DNA from: Podarcis raffonei
Taxonomy: Eukaryota; Chordata; Lepidosauria; Squamata; Lacertidae
Reading direction: 5' to 3'
Length of the DNA stretch: 64,000 nt
Assembly: GCF_027172205.1 (NCBI RefSeq)
Contig: NC_070611.1
Location: 42,319,479 to 42,383,478 of the forward strand
This document shows positions 35,008-47,800 of this stretch, one piece after another. The position numbers and the translations under genes are program-made. Within the stretch, counting starts at the first letter, position 1. Every line of letters begins with the position of its first letter. The notes beneath the pieces were generated by a model that was not told the DNA's origin, did not search any database, and saw nothing but the letters and a program-made list of their open reading frames with translations.

Positions 35008-38000
35008 TAAGTGCAACAATAATGTAAGCATTGTACAGAGGAGAAAAACTGCACTGTCCTTGAAAAATAGCTCATAATCTCTGTTATGTAGCCAGGAAGA
35101 CAGAGATGTAGAAAGGCAGGATTTGAGCTTTTATTAATTTAGCTTCTTAGTGAATTTCACAGAATGACCCAGTATCAGTGAGAAACACTGAAGAGCATAC
35201 AAAATTTGAGAAAACTGTAAATAGTTGATTCAGACAACTGTATTAGGGAAGAGATAGACAACAACAGAGGAAATTAAATAATAATACCTTAGATGGTACA
35301 GCATGTGACTCTTAATCTCACATTGGGCAAAAGATTCTTGCATTGCACAGGGTTGGACTAGATGATCCTTGTGGTCCCTTGCGACTCTACAATTCTATGG
35401 AATATACTATGCATATCCCTGGTCTTGAATGGGGTAACTGTGCCCCTGAAGGACCAGGTGCGCAGCCTGGGAGTCATTTTGGACTCACAGCTGTCCATGG
35501 AGGCGCAGGTTAACTCTGTGTCCAGGGCAGCTGTCTACCAGCTCCACCTGGTACGCAGGCTAAGACCCTACCTGCCCGCGAACTGTCTCGCCAGAGTGGT
35601 GCATGCTCTAGTTATCTCACGCTTGGACTACTGCAACGCGCTCTACGTGGGGCTACCTTTGAAGGTGACCCGGAAACTGCAATTAATCCAGAATGCGGCA
35701 GCTAGACTGGTGACTGGGAGTGGCCGCCGGGACCACATAACACCGGTTCTGAGAGATCTGCATTGGCTCCCAGTACGTTTCCGAGCACAATTCAAAGTGT
35801 TGGTGCTGACCTTTAAAGCCCTAAACGGCCTCGGTCCTGTATACCTGAAGGAGCGTCTCCACCCCCATTGTTCTGCCCGGACACTGAGATCCAGCGCCGA
35901 GGGCCTTCTGGCGGTTCCCTCATTGCAAGAAGTGAGACTACAGGGAACCAGACAGAGGGCCTTCTCGGTAGTGGCGCCCGCCCTGTGGAACGCCCTCCCA
36001 TCAGATGTCAAAGAGATAAATAATTACCTGACATTCAGAAGACATCTTAAGGCAACCCTGTTCAGGGAAGTTTTTAATATGTAACGCTGTACTGTTTTTA
36101 ACACTGATTGGGAGCCGCCCAGAGTGGCTGGGGAAACTCAGCCAGATGGGCGGGGTATAAATAATAAATTATTATTATTATTATTATATATACCATGAAC
36201 AACAATAATTAAATAATTAAAATAAATAAATACAGCACATTTAAGCAAGCCCTGTTAAAATTCCCATGTTGTAACTTAAATCCTAATTACAGTGTAAATT
36301 CATACGTAGCATGTATTAAATTAAATATTTCCTTTTTTATTTGAATCTTAACTCTAAACACAGGCAAGAAATATGAAGTTCCTGTGGAAAGTGGACTAAC
36401 ACAGGAAAAATCACTTGAAATATTATCTCGGTTTGTTAATATAGAAATAACAGAACTACCAGAAAAAGCTGATTGTATTGTAAAAGAATGCAAAGGTAAG
36501 AATGCTCCTTTTCTCTGCATTTTGAAACAAACCATTTTTAACTTTCATCTTATATCTGCTGTTTACTAGACTGTGACCTCATTCACATGTCATGATAAAC
36601 CATATTTAATGATTTACTGTAAATGCAGCATTTGTACCTCCTTTGCAAAAATGTAGGAGAAAGAAACCACAATCCCTTGCTGTTTTCAAACTGAGCATTG
36701 TGGGGGTTTTTTCACTTTGAATAATCTACAAACTGTATCTAAGGTTTGCTCTTGACTGACAGATCATGCATTGCTTCAGAGAAAACAAAGCAAAACCCAC
36801 AGTTTGAACATAATGCTAAGCTGAGGTATCATGGTTTCTTCTCCCATGTGCTAGTGCAGAGAAGCAAAGTGGGTGAGATCAGTACAGTCATACCTCTTGT
36901 TACGTTTGCTTCAGGTTAAATCTTTTCAGGTTGCATCCCGCGGTGACCCGGAAGTAACAGAACGGGTTACTTCCGGGTTTTGCCGCTCGTGCATGCGCAG
37001 ATGCTCAAAATAACATCACGTGCATGCGCAGAAGCGGCAAATTGTGACCCGCAAACGCAAGTTGCGTTCTGTTCAGGTTGCAAACAAGGCTCTGGAATGG
37101 ATCCCGTTCGCAACCAGAGGTACCACTATATGTGCATAGGAACCAATTAGCTACGGTTAACTTTGATGTCTAAGCTAGACCAGTGAGCAACTCAATGTAA
37201 AAATTACATTTCCTTCACAGCATTCTCTTTACAATTTGCTATTCTTTTATCAAAAGTTTAATTTTCATTTAGTAATTTCATTCATTCCTGTTTTTCAGGT
37301 TCTCCTCTTGTGGTATCTTTGATAGGAGCATTATTAAGAGATTTCCCCAATCGCTGGGAATACTACCTTAAACAACTTCAAAATAAGCAATTTAAAAGAA
37401 TAAGGAAATCATCATCTTATGATTATGAAGCACTTGATGAAGCCATGTCCATAAGTGTTGAAATGTTGCCAAAAGATTTCAAAGACTATTACAGAGATCT
37501 TTCTGTCCTTCAAAAGGATGTTAAAGTGCCTTCAAAGGTAAAACCCGTTTTAAAGAAACACTGGTGGTGGTTATGGAGATTGTGACTTTTGAATCATAAA
37601 AGCAAATTGTGACCATGACATCTTGCAGAAAACTGATGTTGTAATGAGAGTGACATTAGAAATGACCCATCCTTGAGCATAATTTCTCCCCTTTTCTCTC
37701 AATGCCATGGTAAAGGTAAAGGGACCCCTGACCATTAGGTCCAGTCGTGGGGTTGCGGCGCTCATCTCGCTTTATTGGCCGAGGGAGCCGGTGTACAGCT
37801 TCCGGGTCATGTGGCCAGCATGACTAAGCTGCTTCTGGCGAACCAGAGCAATATGTAATGTTTGGTCTTGTTCCCTTCCTCACTAGCCAAAGAAGACTCA
37901 GAGGTCGGATTGTTTCAGAAGTGCTTGCCTGTTTGCTCACAGGGTGGTGGACATTATGCAGCTGCTAGGGGTATCAACCGTTGGAAGATTTCTTAAAATT

Positions 38001-38752
38001 GCTTCTGCATTGATATAGAGTGGAGCACTAGTTAAACATTAGGATAAAGATGTCAAAAGTAGTACATATATTTTCTTAATAATACCAAATATTATAATTA
38101 AATATTAGTACTTAGTAGCTGAAAAACATGGAAAAAGCCGTTGGAAAAATAGTTCACAGATTCTCATAAAAATTATATCTATATTTGTACAATTTTGTTT
38201 CTATGTAGTGGGAACAGTTCATACTAATTTTAAATCTAATTGAGAGAGTTAAGGCAGAGGGCCTTCTCGGTAGTGGCGCCCACCCTGTGGAACACCCTTC
38301 CATCAGATTTAAGGAGATGAGTAATTATATAACATTTAGGAAACATCTGAAGGCAGGCCTGTATAGGGAAGCTTTTTAAGGTTTAACGTTCTACTATGTT
38401 TTTATATATGCTGGGACCCAGGCATCCCAGTCAGATGGGCAGGGTATAAATAATAAAATTAGTACAGTGGTACCTCAGGTTACAGATGCTTCAGGTTACA
38501 GACTCCGCTAACTCAGAAATAGTACCTCGGGTTAAGAACTTTGCTTCAGGATGAGAACAGAAATCATGCGGGAGGCCCCATTAGCTTAAGTGGTACCTCA
38601 GGTTAAGAACAGTTTCAGGTTAAGAACGGACCTCCGGAACAAATTAAGTTCTTAACCCAAGGTACCACTGTAGTAGAAGTACGTGCTTAAGGCTTCTGCT
38701 GATATTAGCAAGATCCATGACCCTCAGAAGAAACTTAATTAGGGGCCTTCAC

Positions 38753-38801
<49 letters not shown>

Positions 38802-41800
38802 TTTTATTGATATCCCGCCCTCCCCAGCCGGGCTCAGGGTGGCTAACAACAATCAAATAATGCAACATTCTAAAAACATTTCATTATAAAAATTAATTAA
38901 AATCAAATTGATGGAAACCGTTAAGCAAAATTCTGTGCAGATTGCTAGAGGAGGGAGTCAGGCTGCGCCCTGACCAAAGGCCTGGTTGAACAGCTCTGTC
39001 TTGCAGGCCCTGCGGAAAGATGTCAGGTCCCGCATGGCCCTAGTCTCTTGTGACAGAGCGTTCCACCAGATTGGAGCCGCAGCCGAGAAAGCCCTGGCTC
39101 TAGTTGAGGCCAGCCTAGGGAGGAGGCGTGGGGAATTATCTTTTACGAAAACATTTTTGTCTGAGTGCTGCATTGAATGCCATCTGAAGGACGCTTTCTG
39201 AGCCTCACACTGGTGTTTCTACCTGACTTGGAATTGACCTTAGAACTGTGATGATGCCTTTTGTTTGCCTGATGGAGGATTGGGGCAGGGCGGGGGGAGA
39301 GAGAAAGAAACCTTATTTTTCATGCTTGGAATGCAGTCTAGTGTACAAAGGTAAGACTCTTACCAGTTGCTCTACCAATTTCTGCCTCTGGTCCCATCTA
39401 CCACTGACATACAGCCTCCAGAGGTTTGCTTATGATGGAATGTGCTCCCCTTGCTGGAAATGGCTCTTCCTACTGATACATAGGAAAACGTTATGGATTT
39501 CATTGGTTTTCTTTGGTTGCATAGAAATTTGATTCATTTGCATATTTTAAATTCTGAATTAGATTATCACCAAAAGTATTTGCTACTTGACCAATTATTT
39601 GTTTCAAAATGCACTTCAGGTATTCTGTATTCTTTGGGATATGGAGACAGAGGAAGCCGAAGACATACTGCAAGAATTTGTTAACAAATCTCTCCTGTTC
39701 TGTGATCGGAATGGAAAATCATTCCAGTATTACTTGCATGATCTCCAGCTTGACTTTCTAACAGAGAAGAATCGCTCTCAGCTTCAAGTATGCTTCTGAA
39801 TTTCTAATGGTGACTTATATAAGAATTAGACATAGCTTAAAAATGTACTTACTCAGTGTTCAAAATCTTATTTAAATTGCTAGTTGTACAGTTAGATATC
39901 CATCAGTACTAATTTCTTAATTGAATACTAATTCAACTTTTAAAGCTCTTTTGATACAGCACAACATAAAATGCTTAGTTAGATTAATAGTGACACTATA
40001 TGACATTGGCAGGTTTATTGTATGACACAATAATTTGCATGCTTCCCATTCCTTAGCAGAGCAAAGTCCAAGAGGAGGGAGTATCTTGGGGAATCTATTT
40101 ATATTTGCTAATAATCAAACCGAATTAAATTCTTCTGAATTTCCTCAATTGTTTGAAATGAAAAAAGTGTTTTATTTGCTTTTTATGGTTATTAAAAATG
40201 GGCTTCCTTATAGGGGAAAGTACTGTGTCATCTTTGGAGCATAATTTTAGCTTGTTTTGTGAAAGCACTTAATATTTCAGAAATATTGGGAAATGATACT
40301 AAAATGGGTGGGGGAAGATGGATTTTTAAAGCTCAGTCTAGTGGCTTTATATGCTTGGGGAAAAACTTTGTGGATCCCTTGGTGATTTCAATGTTGGGAC
40401 AGGTCTTTCTGCTTACACAAGCTGCTCACTACACAAGCTGCTTCTCACATTGTAGTCATTTGAGAAACTAGGTTACCTAGAATCTTGGAGTATGCTGTCG
40501 TATTGGATTGAAGCCTTTGGCTGCAATTCAGCAGCAGGGTGGGTATGCTTTGTTGTGCCATCATGGTGTATCAACCCCCTCTCTGGCAGCTGCTATTGAA
40601 ATAACAAAAACCACATATGTCCAGTGCATTCATTTAACATATCAACATAGGTTGGCCCTTTGACAGCCATGTGCAGGAAGGATGGGTGAGTTGCTTGTCA
40701 GTTCTGCTGAGTATCAACTGTAGTAAAAAAGAAAACCCTTCTAAAATGTGGTTGGCTGTTTGCCCTCTTGCCCTCTGTCCAATTCTATGGCTGTCTAGGA
40801 TTGTGGTTTTTCTGCATTGCAGAGGGTTGGACTAGATGACCAGCAGAGTCCCTTCCAACTCTACAATTCTAATTCTTTAATTTGATTTTGACATTGGATA
40901 TATTGCTACAAAAGTGAAGGGGGAGATGGAAGTGTATCAGCTTGCTCAACCTACGCAGCTAATGGACACTCTGAGCCCAGAGCACCCCTCAGGTTCAGAT
41001 CCTTCTGTCTCCAATTCCTTGCTGTAGGAAGGTTGGAGCTGAAGTGGTCTGTGCACGCTTGGAGTACCATTTGGGCAAGGAGGGAAACCCAAACATTTTC
41101 CTTCTCAGATCTGAGCTTAAGGTGGAAAGAGGCAGGATATCAGCATGCTTATAGCTCCAACTTCAGTGTCTTTTTGTACATTGACCAGATCCTGGCTCCC
41201 CTCTTACCATGTTGAGCGGGGCAAGTGAAATTATCATGTATACTTGTAGCAATAGGACAACTTCACTTATTTTAATTCAATAAAATGACTACATAAAGGA
41301 TAAGTTCAGCCCAAGGTTAACAATTGCATTGTGTTTTTTAGGCACTACATAAAAAAGTAGTTGATCAATACAAGAAATGTTATAAACAGTATATACCATC
41401 ACAAGAAGACTGCATGTACTGGTATAATTTTCTGGCTTACCATATGGCAAGTGCCAATATGCACAATGTAAGTCTGCACTTATATCAATCTTCTGCATAT
41501 AAGGGAAGTGTGGTTGTTTATTATTGTTTAGTTGCTTCTTTCAAAAACTGAATTCAAAGCAACTCCCAAAACAAAGGTTAAAATAGATATAAAACAATGA
41601 TAAAAATTACCTAAAATACAATAATATACATAAAACAGCGTAAGATATTTTTTAATTCTCAATTCTTTTTTTCTCATTGAACACTAAAAAAGCTTAATTT
41701 AATGAAAAAGGATATATAACTGCAAATTGTTTCAGGTAAGTCAAGCTATTGCTATGCATGAATAAGCAAGTTTGCAGGTGCTCAGAGGAAAACTGTATTT

Positions 41801-44800
41801 GCTTTGCTCCTCCTTGCAATGTTTTCGGCTTTGTGTTATGTCTCCACTAGACAAACCGTGGCTTAGTCTGGGTTACACAGCAGCAGTAGGACTGGGAGAT
41901 GAGCAAAGCAGTCACATTTTTCCTCTTCAGTACCCTCACCACTGCTTGTTTACACTTAGACATGGTTTTGCTTAGTGGTCTGGTTTGCATTCCTTAAAGA
42001 ATGCACTCCTTTAATAAAATGGCAGTAGAAGCACAACACAGGTGTTTGAAAATCTTACCATAATTACATGATAAATTGAATGGTAACAATTCATCTAGTT
42101 TTGTGAAAATTGGAAAAAGCATGCCAAGAAAAATATTCATTTTTAGATGTGTAAGAGATTGATCTGAAAAGCAATAGCTAATCTGTTAAATAATGAAAGA
42201 ATGTGCAACAGTGTATGGTTGTTAATGTTTCCAAAGTGTTATCACTTTATAAATGAATTTTGGAACATTATAATAGAAAGGAAGTTTATTCTTCTAAAAA
42301 TGCAAAACTAAGTAACAGTTTGAAATAGCACTAAGTGTAGCTTGCAAACAGGACTATTTACTTACAGAATTTTTCTTATTCTAGGAACTCTGCGCTCTCA
42401 TGTTTTCACTAGACTGGATTAAAACCAAAACAGAATTGGTAGGACCTGCTCATTTAATTCATGAATATGCTGAATACAGTCAAATATTGGATGAAAAGGT
42501 ATACTGTGAGAAATTAGCAACTATACTTCGCATGACTTGCACTTCTTTTTTCACTTAAAGATAAGTTTGTTGTGATAATTCATCCAAATTTTGGCATAGT
42601 TGATAATTCTGCCTTGTGTGGAACAGGTGACATTTTAAAGACTTTAGAGATAGTATATCTGCATTTCTGAAAAGAAACAGATTCTGATTATATTAATAAC
42701 TGAGGTAACAGAAAGAGTTTGGGGGATCTGATTCATTCCATTTATATTGTCAAGTGTCTAACATCCCAGTTTAAACTTTTGTCCCATTTACCCTTCTGAT
42801 CAGTTAGCTCCACTAGACTCCCACTAATCTAGTTTTGTTTAGCAGAATTTGTGTGATTTGCTTCATTCCTGAACATAAGGTATTTAAATGCTTCAAGGCA
42901 TCTTGCTAGAAGCTGATCACAATTTAGATTATTGTTTTATGCTGTCGACATGGTGCTTTGCAAATTTTTATGAACTATATATATATGTATGTACGAGAGA
43001 ATTTCAGCAATGTTGGAAAACAGAACTAGGAGTGAGGAAAGAGGCAAAGGTAACAGTTAGAAAATGTTTGAGGGGCCTCATCTAGTCTAGCTTCCTCCTT
43101 ATTACAGGATGATGCTTGCTACTTCCAGCAGCCTCTCTTTTTATATACTGTCCAGGTTCACTTTTCTTTATGATAAGATATATATTGTTCACAGGATGCC
43201 ATTGCACGTGAAAACTTCCAGGAATTTCTATCCTTAAATGGGCACCTCCTTGGGCGGCAACCATTTCCAGACATTGTACAGCTGGGTCTATGTCAACCAG
43301 AAAGTTCAGAAGTCTATCGGCAAGCAAAGCTAAAAGCTCAGCAAGAAGTTGAGAATGGATCATTTTATGTGGAATGGATGTAAGCAGATGCATTTTAACT
43401 TATGAATAATATTCTGTCCAAATCAACCCCCTAAAATATAAATGTCTATACAATTTTTACCCCAATTCTGTGCAGAAGCTTTTGTGCATGCACGATTATA
43501 AAAGTTGAGCAGAAACCAGCAGTGTTTGCCTTTTGATGTGCAAAAGGTCTCAGCTCAATCCCTGTTATCTCCAGGTAGGGCTGGGAAAGACCTCTGTTTG
43601 AAACTCCTAGGGAGCCAATGCCTGTTAAGGTATACTTAGCTTGATGCACCATGGATTTAACTGAGTACAAGGCAGCTTACAATACTCCTGTGTGTGGCGA
43701 TGAAACATGCATCTTTTTGTATTGTCAGCTGGGCTCTTAGTTAAAATGCAAACAAATATAATTCAAATACAATGCCCTGTTGTGAACTTAAAGAGCAACT
43801 AGATGATGATGATGTGGAAGGAAATTAAAGTTATGTTGGAAATTGATGAAATTTGCAAGGCAGTTTTGAAATAATAACCTGTTGATGAAGAAACAATATG
43901 TGTGTTAAAAGAACAATAAATATTTCAGTGAGTGACTATTCTTCCAAAAACAAAATTTGGTAATATATATTGTTGCCTGAAATATGTTTAAAATTTATCC
44001 CCAGAAATATACAAACTAAAATATTGTGTGTTTTTTTATAATATAGAAATAAAAAATCCATGAAGAACATGTACCGTTTGGTTGTGCGTCCACATACAGA
44101 TGCTGTTTACCATGCTTGTTTTTCCCAGGATAGACAAAGAATAGCTTCATGTGGAGCTGATAAAATGCTGCAGGTAAGATACATTTGGGTATATTTTTAG
44201 CTGGTTTGCTTAAAATGAATCACAATTAACATTAGCCATGATTTTTTGGTTTGGATGACACAGCAAGCTATTGTTAAGCTAAAACAGAAGTGAATGCTTC
44301 TGAACTCTATCTTGAGCATGCAAGCTCTAGTTTAATTGCTGCTATTTTGTGCCATGCTAAATTAGCAGTACCTTAACCTGTGGCCTTCCAGAAGCTGCTG
44401 GACTACAACTCCTATAATTCTTGGTCATTGACAATACTGGCAAAGCCTGATAGGAATTGTAATTCAACGACATCTGGAGAACTGCAGGTTAGCCTCCCCA
44501 GTGCTAAACTATGGTTCAGCATGACATGCAAGCACAGCCAGTGCATACTACACACAGGCTTTGCTGGGAATCATATGTTCTCCCCTCTCCTTCCACCTGG
44601 CTGGGAGAAGGACATATTCTGCTTCACTTTTTAAGCTTTGGCTGTTTGCTTCCTCCAGTAGCCACACATTTCACCCTAGTTTGAGGAGCTTTCATACACT
44701 CCATGTTGATTAAGTCCTCCAGCAATATGAGAAAGAACTGTTGGTTCCTATCTGAATAGTTAAAGGTAAAGGGACCCCTGACCATTAGTTCCAGTCGTGG

Positions 44801-47800
44801 CCGACTCTGGGGTTGCGGCGCTCATCTCACTTTATTGGCTGAGGGAGCCGGCATACAGTTTCCGGGTCATGTGGCCAGCATGACTAAGCCACTTCTGGCG
44901 AACCAGGGCAGCACACGGAAACGCCGTTTACCTTCCCGCCGGAGCAGTACCTATTTATCTACTTGCATTTTGACGTGCTTTCAAACTGCTAGGTTGGCAG
45001 GAGCAGGGACCGAGCAACAGGAGCTCACCCCATCATGGGGATTCAAACCACCGAACCACTTGATCGGCAAGTCCTAGGCTCTGTGGTTTAACCCACAGCA
45101 CCACCTGCATCTGAATGGTAGTTCTGTGTTAATTGACAAAGCTCCTCAGGCCCTCACCTCTAGCTTCTTGGCTGCTTTCAAATTACTTAAATTTATTCTA
45201 GGTATGTACATAATTGTTTCTTGTTAGGGAAATAAATATCTTTTTCTCTTCTTTGTCTTTCTGGGTCTTGTTGAAACATCCAGTTCGAGCCTGGCAAGGA
45301 TACAAACTGGATTCCTGGAGCTGCCTGCTTCCCTCTAGTTTTCTTTCCTGCCTCTGACCACAGGGTGGCACTGTTACCCATGCCAATGAGTTTTTCCAGC
45401 CACACAGTACAACCATTTTTGAAAAAAGGAGAAATTTCTATGGCATATATTGGTGTTCATTTAATATTGCTGAACATCTTTCCTCTTCCTTCCACCCTTT
45501 TCCTTTTAAACTAATAAAAGTTCAGTTATGCGGACAGCGCAGCTGGTAAAAGAATAACACAACAGTCCTAAAATCTATGTTTAAAATAGTTTAAACTTAA
45601 TGTATGATTTCATAAGTATCTGTGATATTGCATTTGTAGGTGTTTAAAGCTGGAAGTGGAGAAAAACTTTTGGAAGTGAAAGCTCATGACGATGAAGTGC
45701 TGTGTTGCACCTTTTCAGCAGATGACAGATTTGTTGCCACTTGTTCAGCAGATAGAAAAGTAAAAGTAAGCAAATGATGACATATCAGTTATCCTCCTTT
45801 GAACCTATACAGCTATTTACATTTCTGGCTGTAGTTAACTGAGAAATTCATACATTTTAAATAACTTGGATGGGTTAGATCAAACTTCTTTTACAAAGGT
45901 TTCTTCCATGAATGGAACGCTAAGTTTGAAATTAGCCCAGTATTTTTATTGTATCTTCTATATATAGAAACTTCTATATTATTATTTGTTATATTTATCT
46001 ATTGCCCTTCATCTGAAGATCTTATGGCGGTTCACAAAATAAAAATATAGACTAAAAGCACAAAATAGTTAAAACAAAAACAAAACAATAACCCCACTCC
46101 CACAAACACATTTAAAAAGGCACATAATATTAATCAGCCCAAGGCCTGGTTGAAGAAGAACATTCTCACCTGGAGCCTGGGGACAGCAGTCCACAAACAG
46201 GGAGCCACTGCAGAAAACAGAACTATAGGTCCTTCTGTCTTTCCAAAAGGGAAGCATTAGATGAGGCAGGAGGAACCTGTGGCCCAGCAGATGCTTTTGG
46301 ACTCCCAACTTTCATGAGCTACAGACAGCATGACTAATAGTGAGAGATAATGGAGGATCACAAGTGAGACTGGCTTCCAAGTAAGTGTGCTTAGGATTAG
46401 AACTTTAGTTGCTGCTCTTTGAATCTGTTCTAGCATGAATGGATCCTTTTGAAACATGGATAAGTAAAGCCATGTGTAGCATTTTAGAAGAGACCTCATC
46501 AGGAACTTACGGAAAGATATCTGCTTAATGTATTTAAATTTATTTTAACTTTTCCTTCAGGCATATCTACCCTCACACGGTAGTTTACAAGAGAAATCTT
46601 TAAACAAATAGTATACACTAGTGTTCCAAATTTTTAAAATCTTATTGACACTTCCCTGTCTCTACTAGACATGTTTTGTCTGAGCATCAGCTTAGACATG
46701 ATGGTGACAGATGTATACTTTTAGAGTACAAGCTGGCATTTTCAAGATAGCATACAAGATGTGGCTTTTCTCCCCAAGCTCTCTATTGCTTTGTTCTGGT
46801 GATTTCTCAGACTGGAAGTCCTTTCTTCTCTGAGAGAAAAGAAAGTATGAGGAGGTGATGGGACGTGAGGGTGTTCTATTCCCAGCATGATGTGTTCCAA
46901 CAAGTCATGCTGCTGTCACATCTAGTTACATACACTAATATATGTAGGAACTTAATTTGCCCTGTTTGTGGCTGCATTTTGCCCACAGTCAGTTTGTGAT
47001 CAACAAATATAAGAAGATATTGCTCCCCCTTTGTAGTTTATTTTATGCTGGCATTTACTACATTTTTGTACTCCTTTTTTCCCCTCTAAGAAAGTTTAGT
47101 TGGGCTACATGGTCCTTCTTCCACCCATTCCCTCCCATCTTATTCTTACCACAACCCCATGATAATGGCTTAGGTGGTGAGATATGACTGGATCAAGGTA
47201 ACCCATTGAGCTTCATGACTGATTGAAGCCAGGATTTGAATCAAGATCTCCCCTGTCGCTGTCATTTCTCACACCTAGAAAATAACAAAATTACTTTGTT
47301 TTTATACTTAGTGCTTTGGATTTTCATTCCATTTGTATTTCAGTGTATTATTTATATTTATAATGCCTTCTAGGTTCTCCGCAAATTCCATCTGTACAAT
47401 TCCTGTACATCTCCTTCAGGAAGGGGCAAACTTTAGGGTGGGAGGGAGAGACATTCATTGCAGACTTTGCTGTTGAATAGAAAGGAAATGAGCCTGTTTG
47501 AAAGCTAGGCAGGAAAAGGACTCAGGACTACCTTGAATGACCCACCCCCAAGCCATCCCATGATTGCGCCATGTAAATTTAAACATGGTCTGCGATTGGC
47601 CAAAGCCAATTTGAATTTCATGGACTTTCCCAGCATCCCACAAAGCCAATGAGGGAGATATTTCGGTTGTGCAAGAGCAAAAGGATCCCACCCCCCGCCA
47701 TTGCCTATGGCCACACCAGGCTATAACCGCTGCTGCCTGGCAAACCAGTAAGCAGGTTCTGCAACTCATTCTGATTACTCTATGGTAAATCTCGGTTAAC

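Noticed and set aside
35643-36011. Minus-strand open frames opposite a LINE
   Set aside because: They are antisense shadows of the reverse transcriptase frame at 35425-36084.
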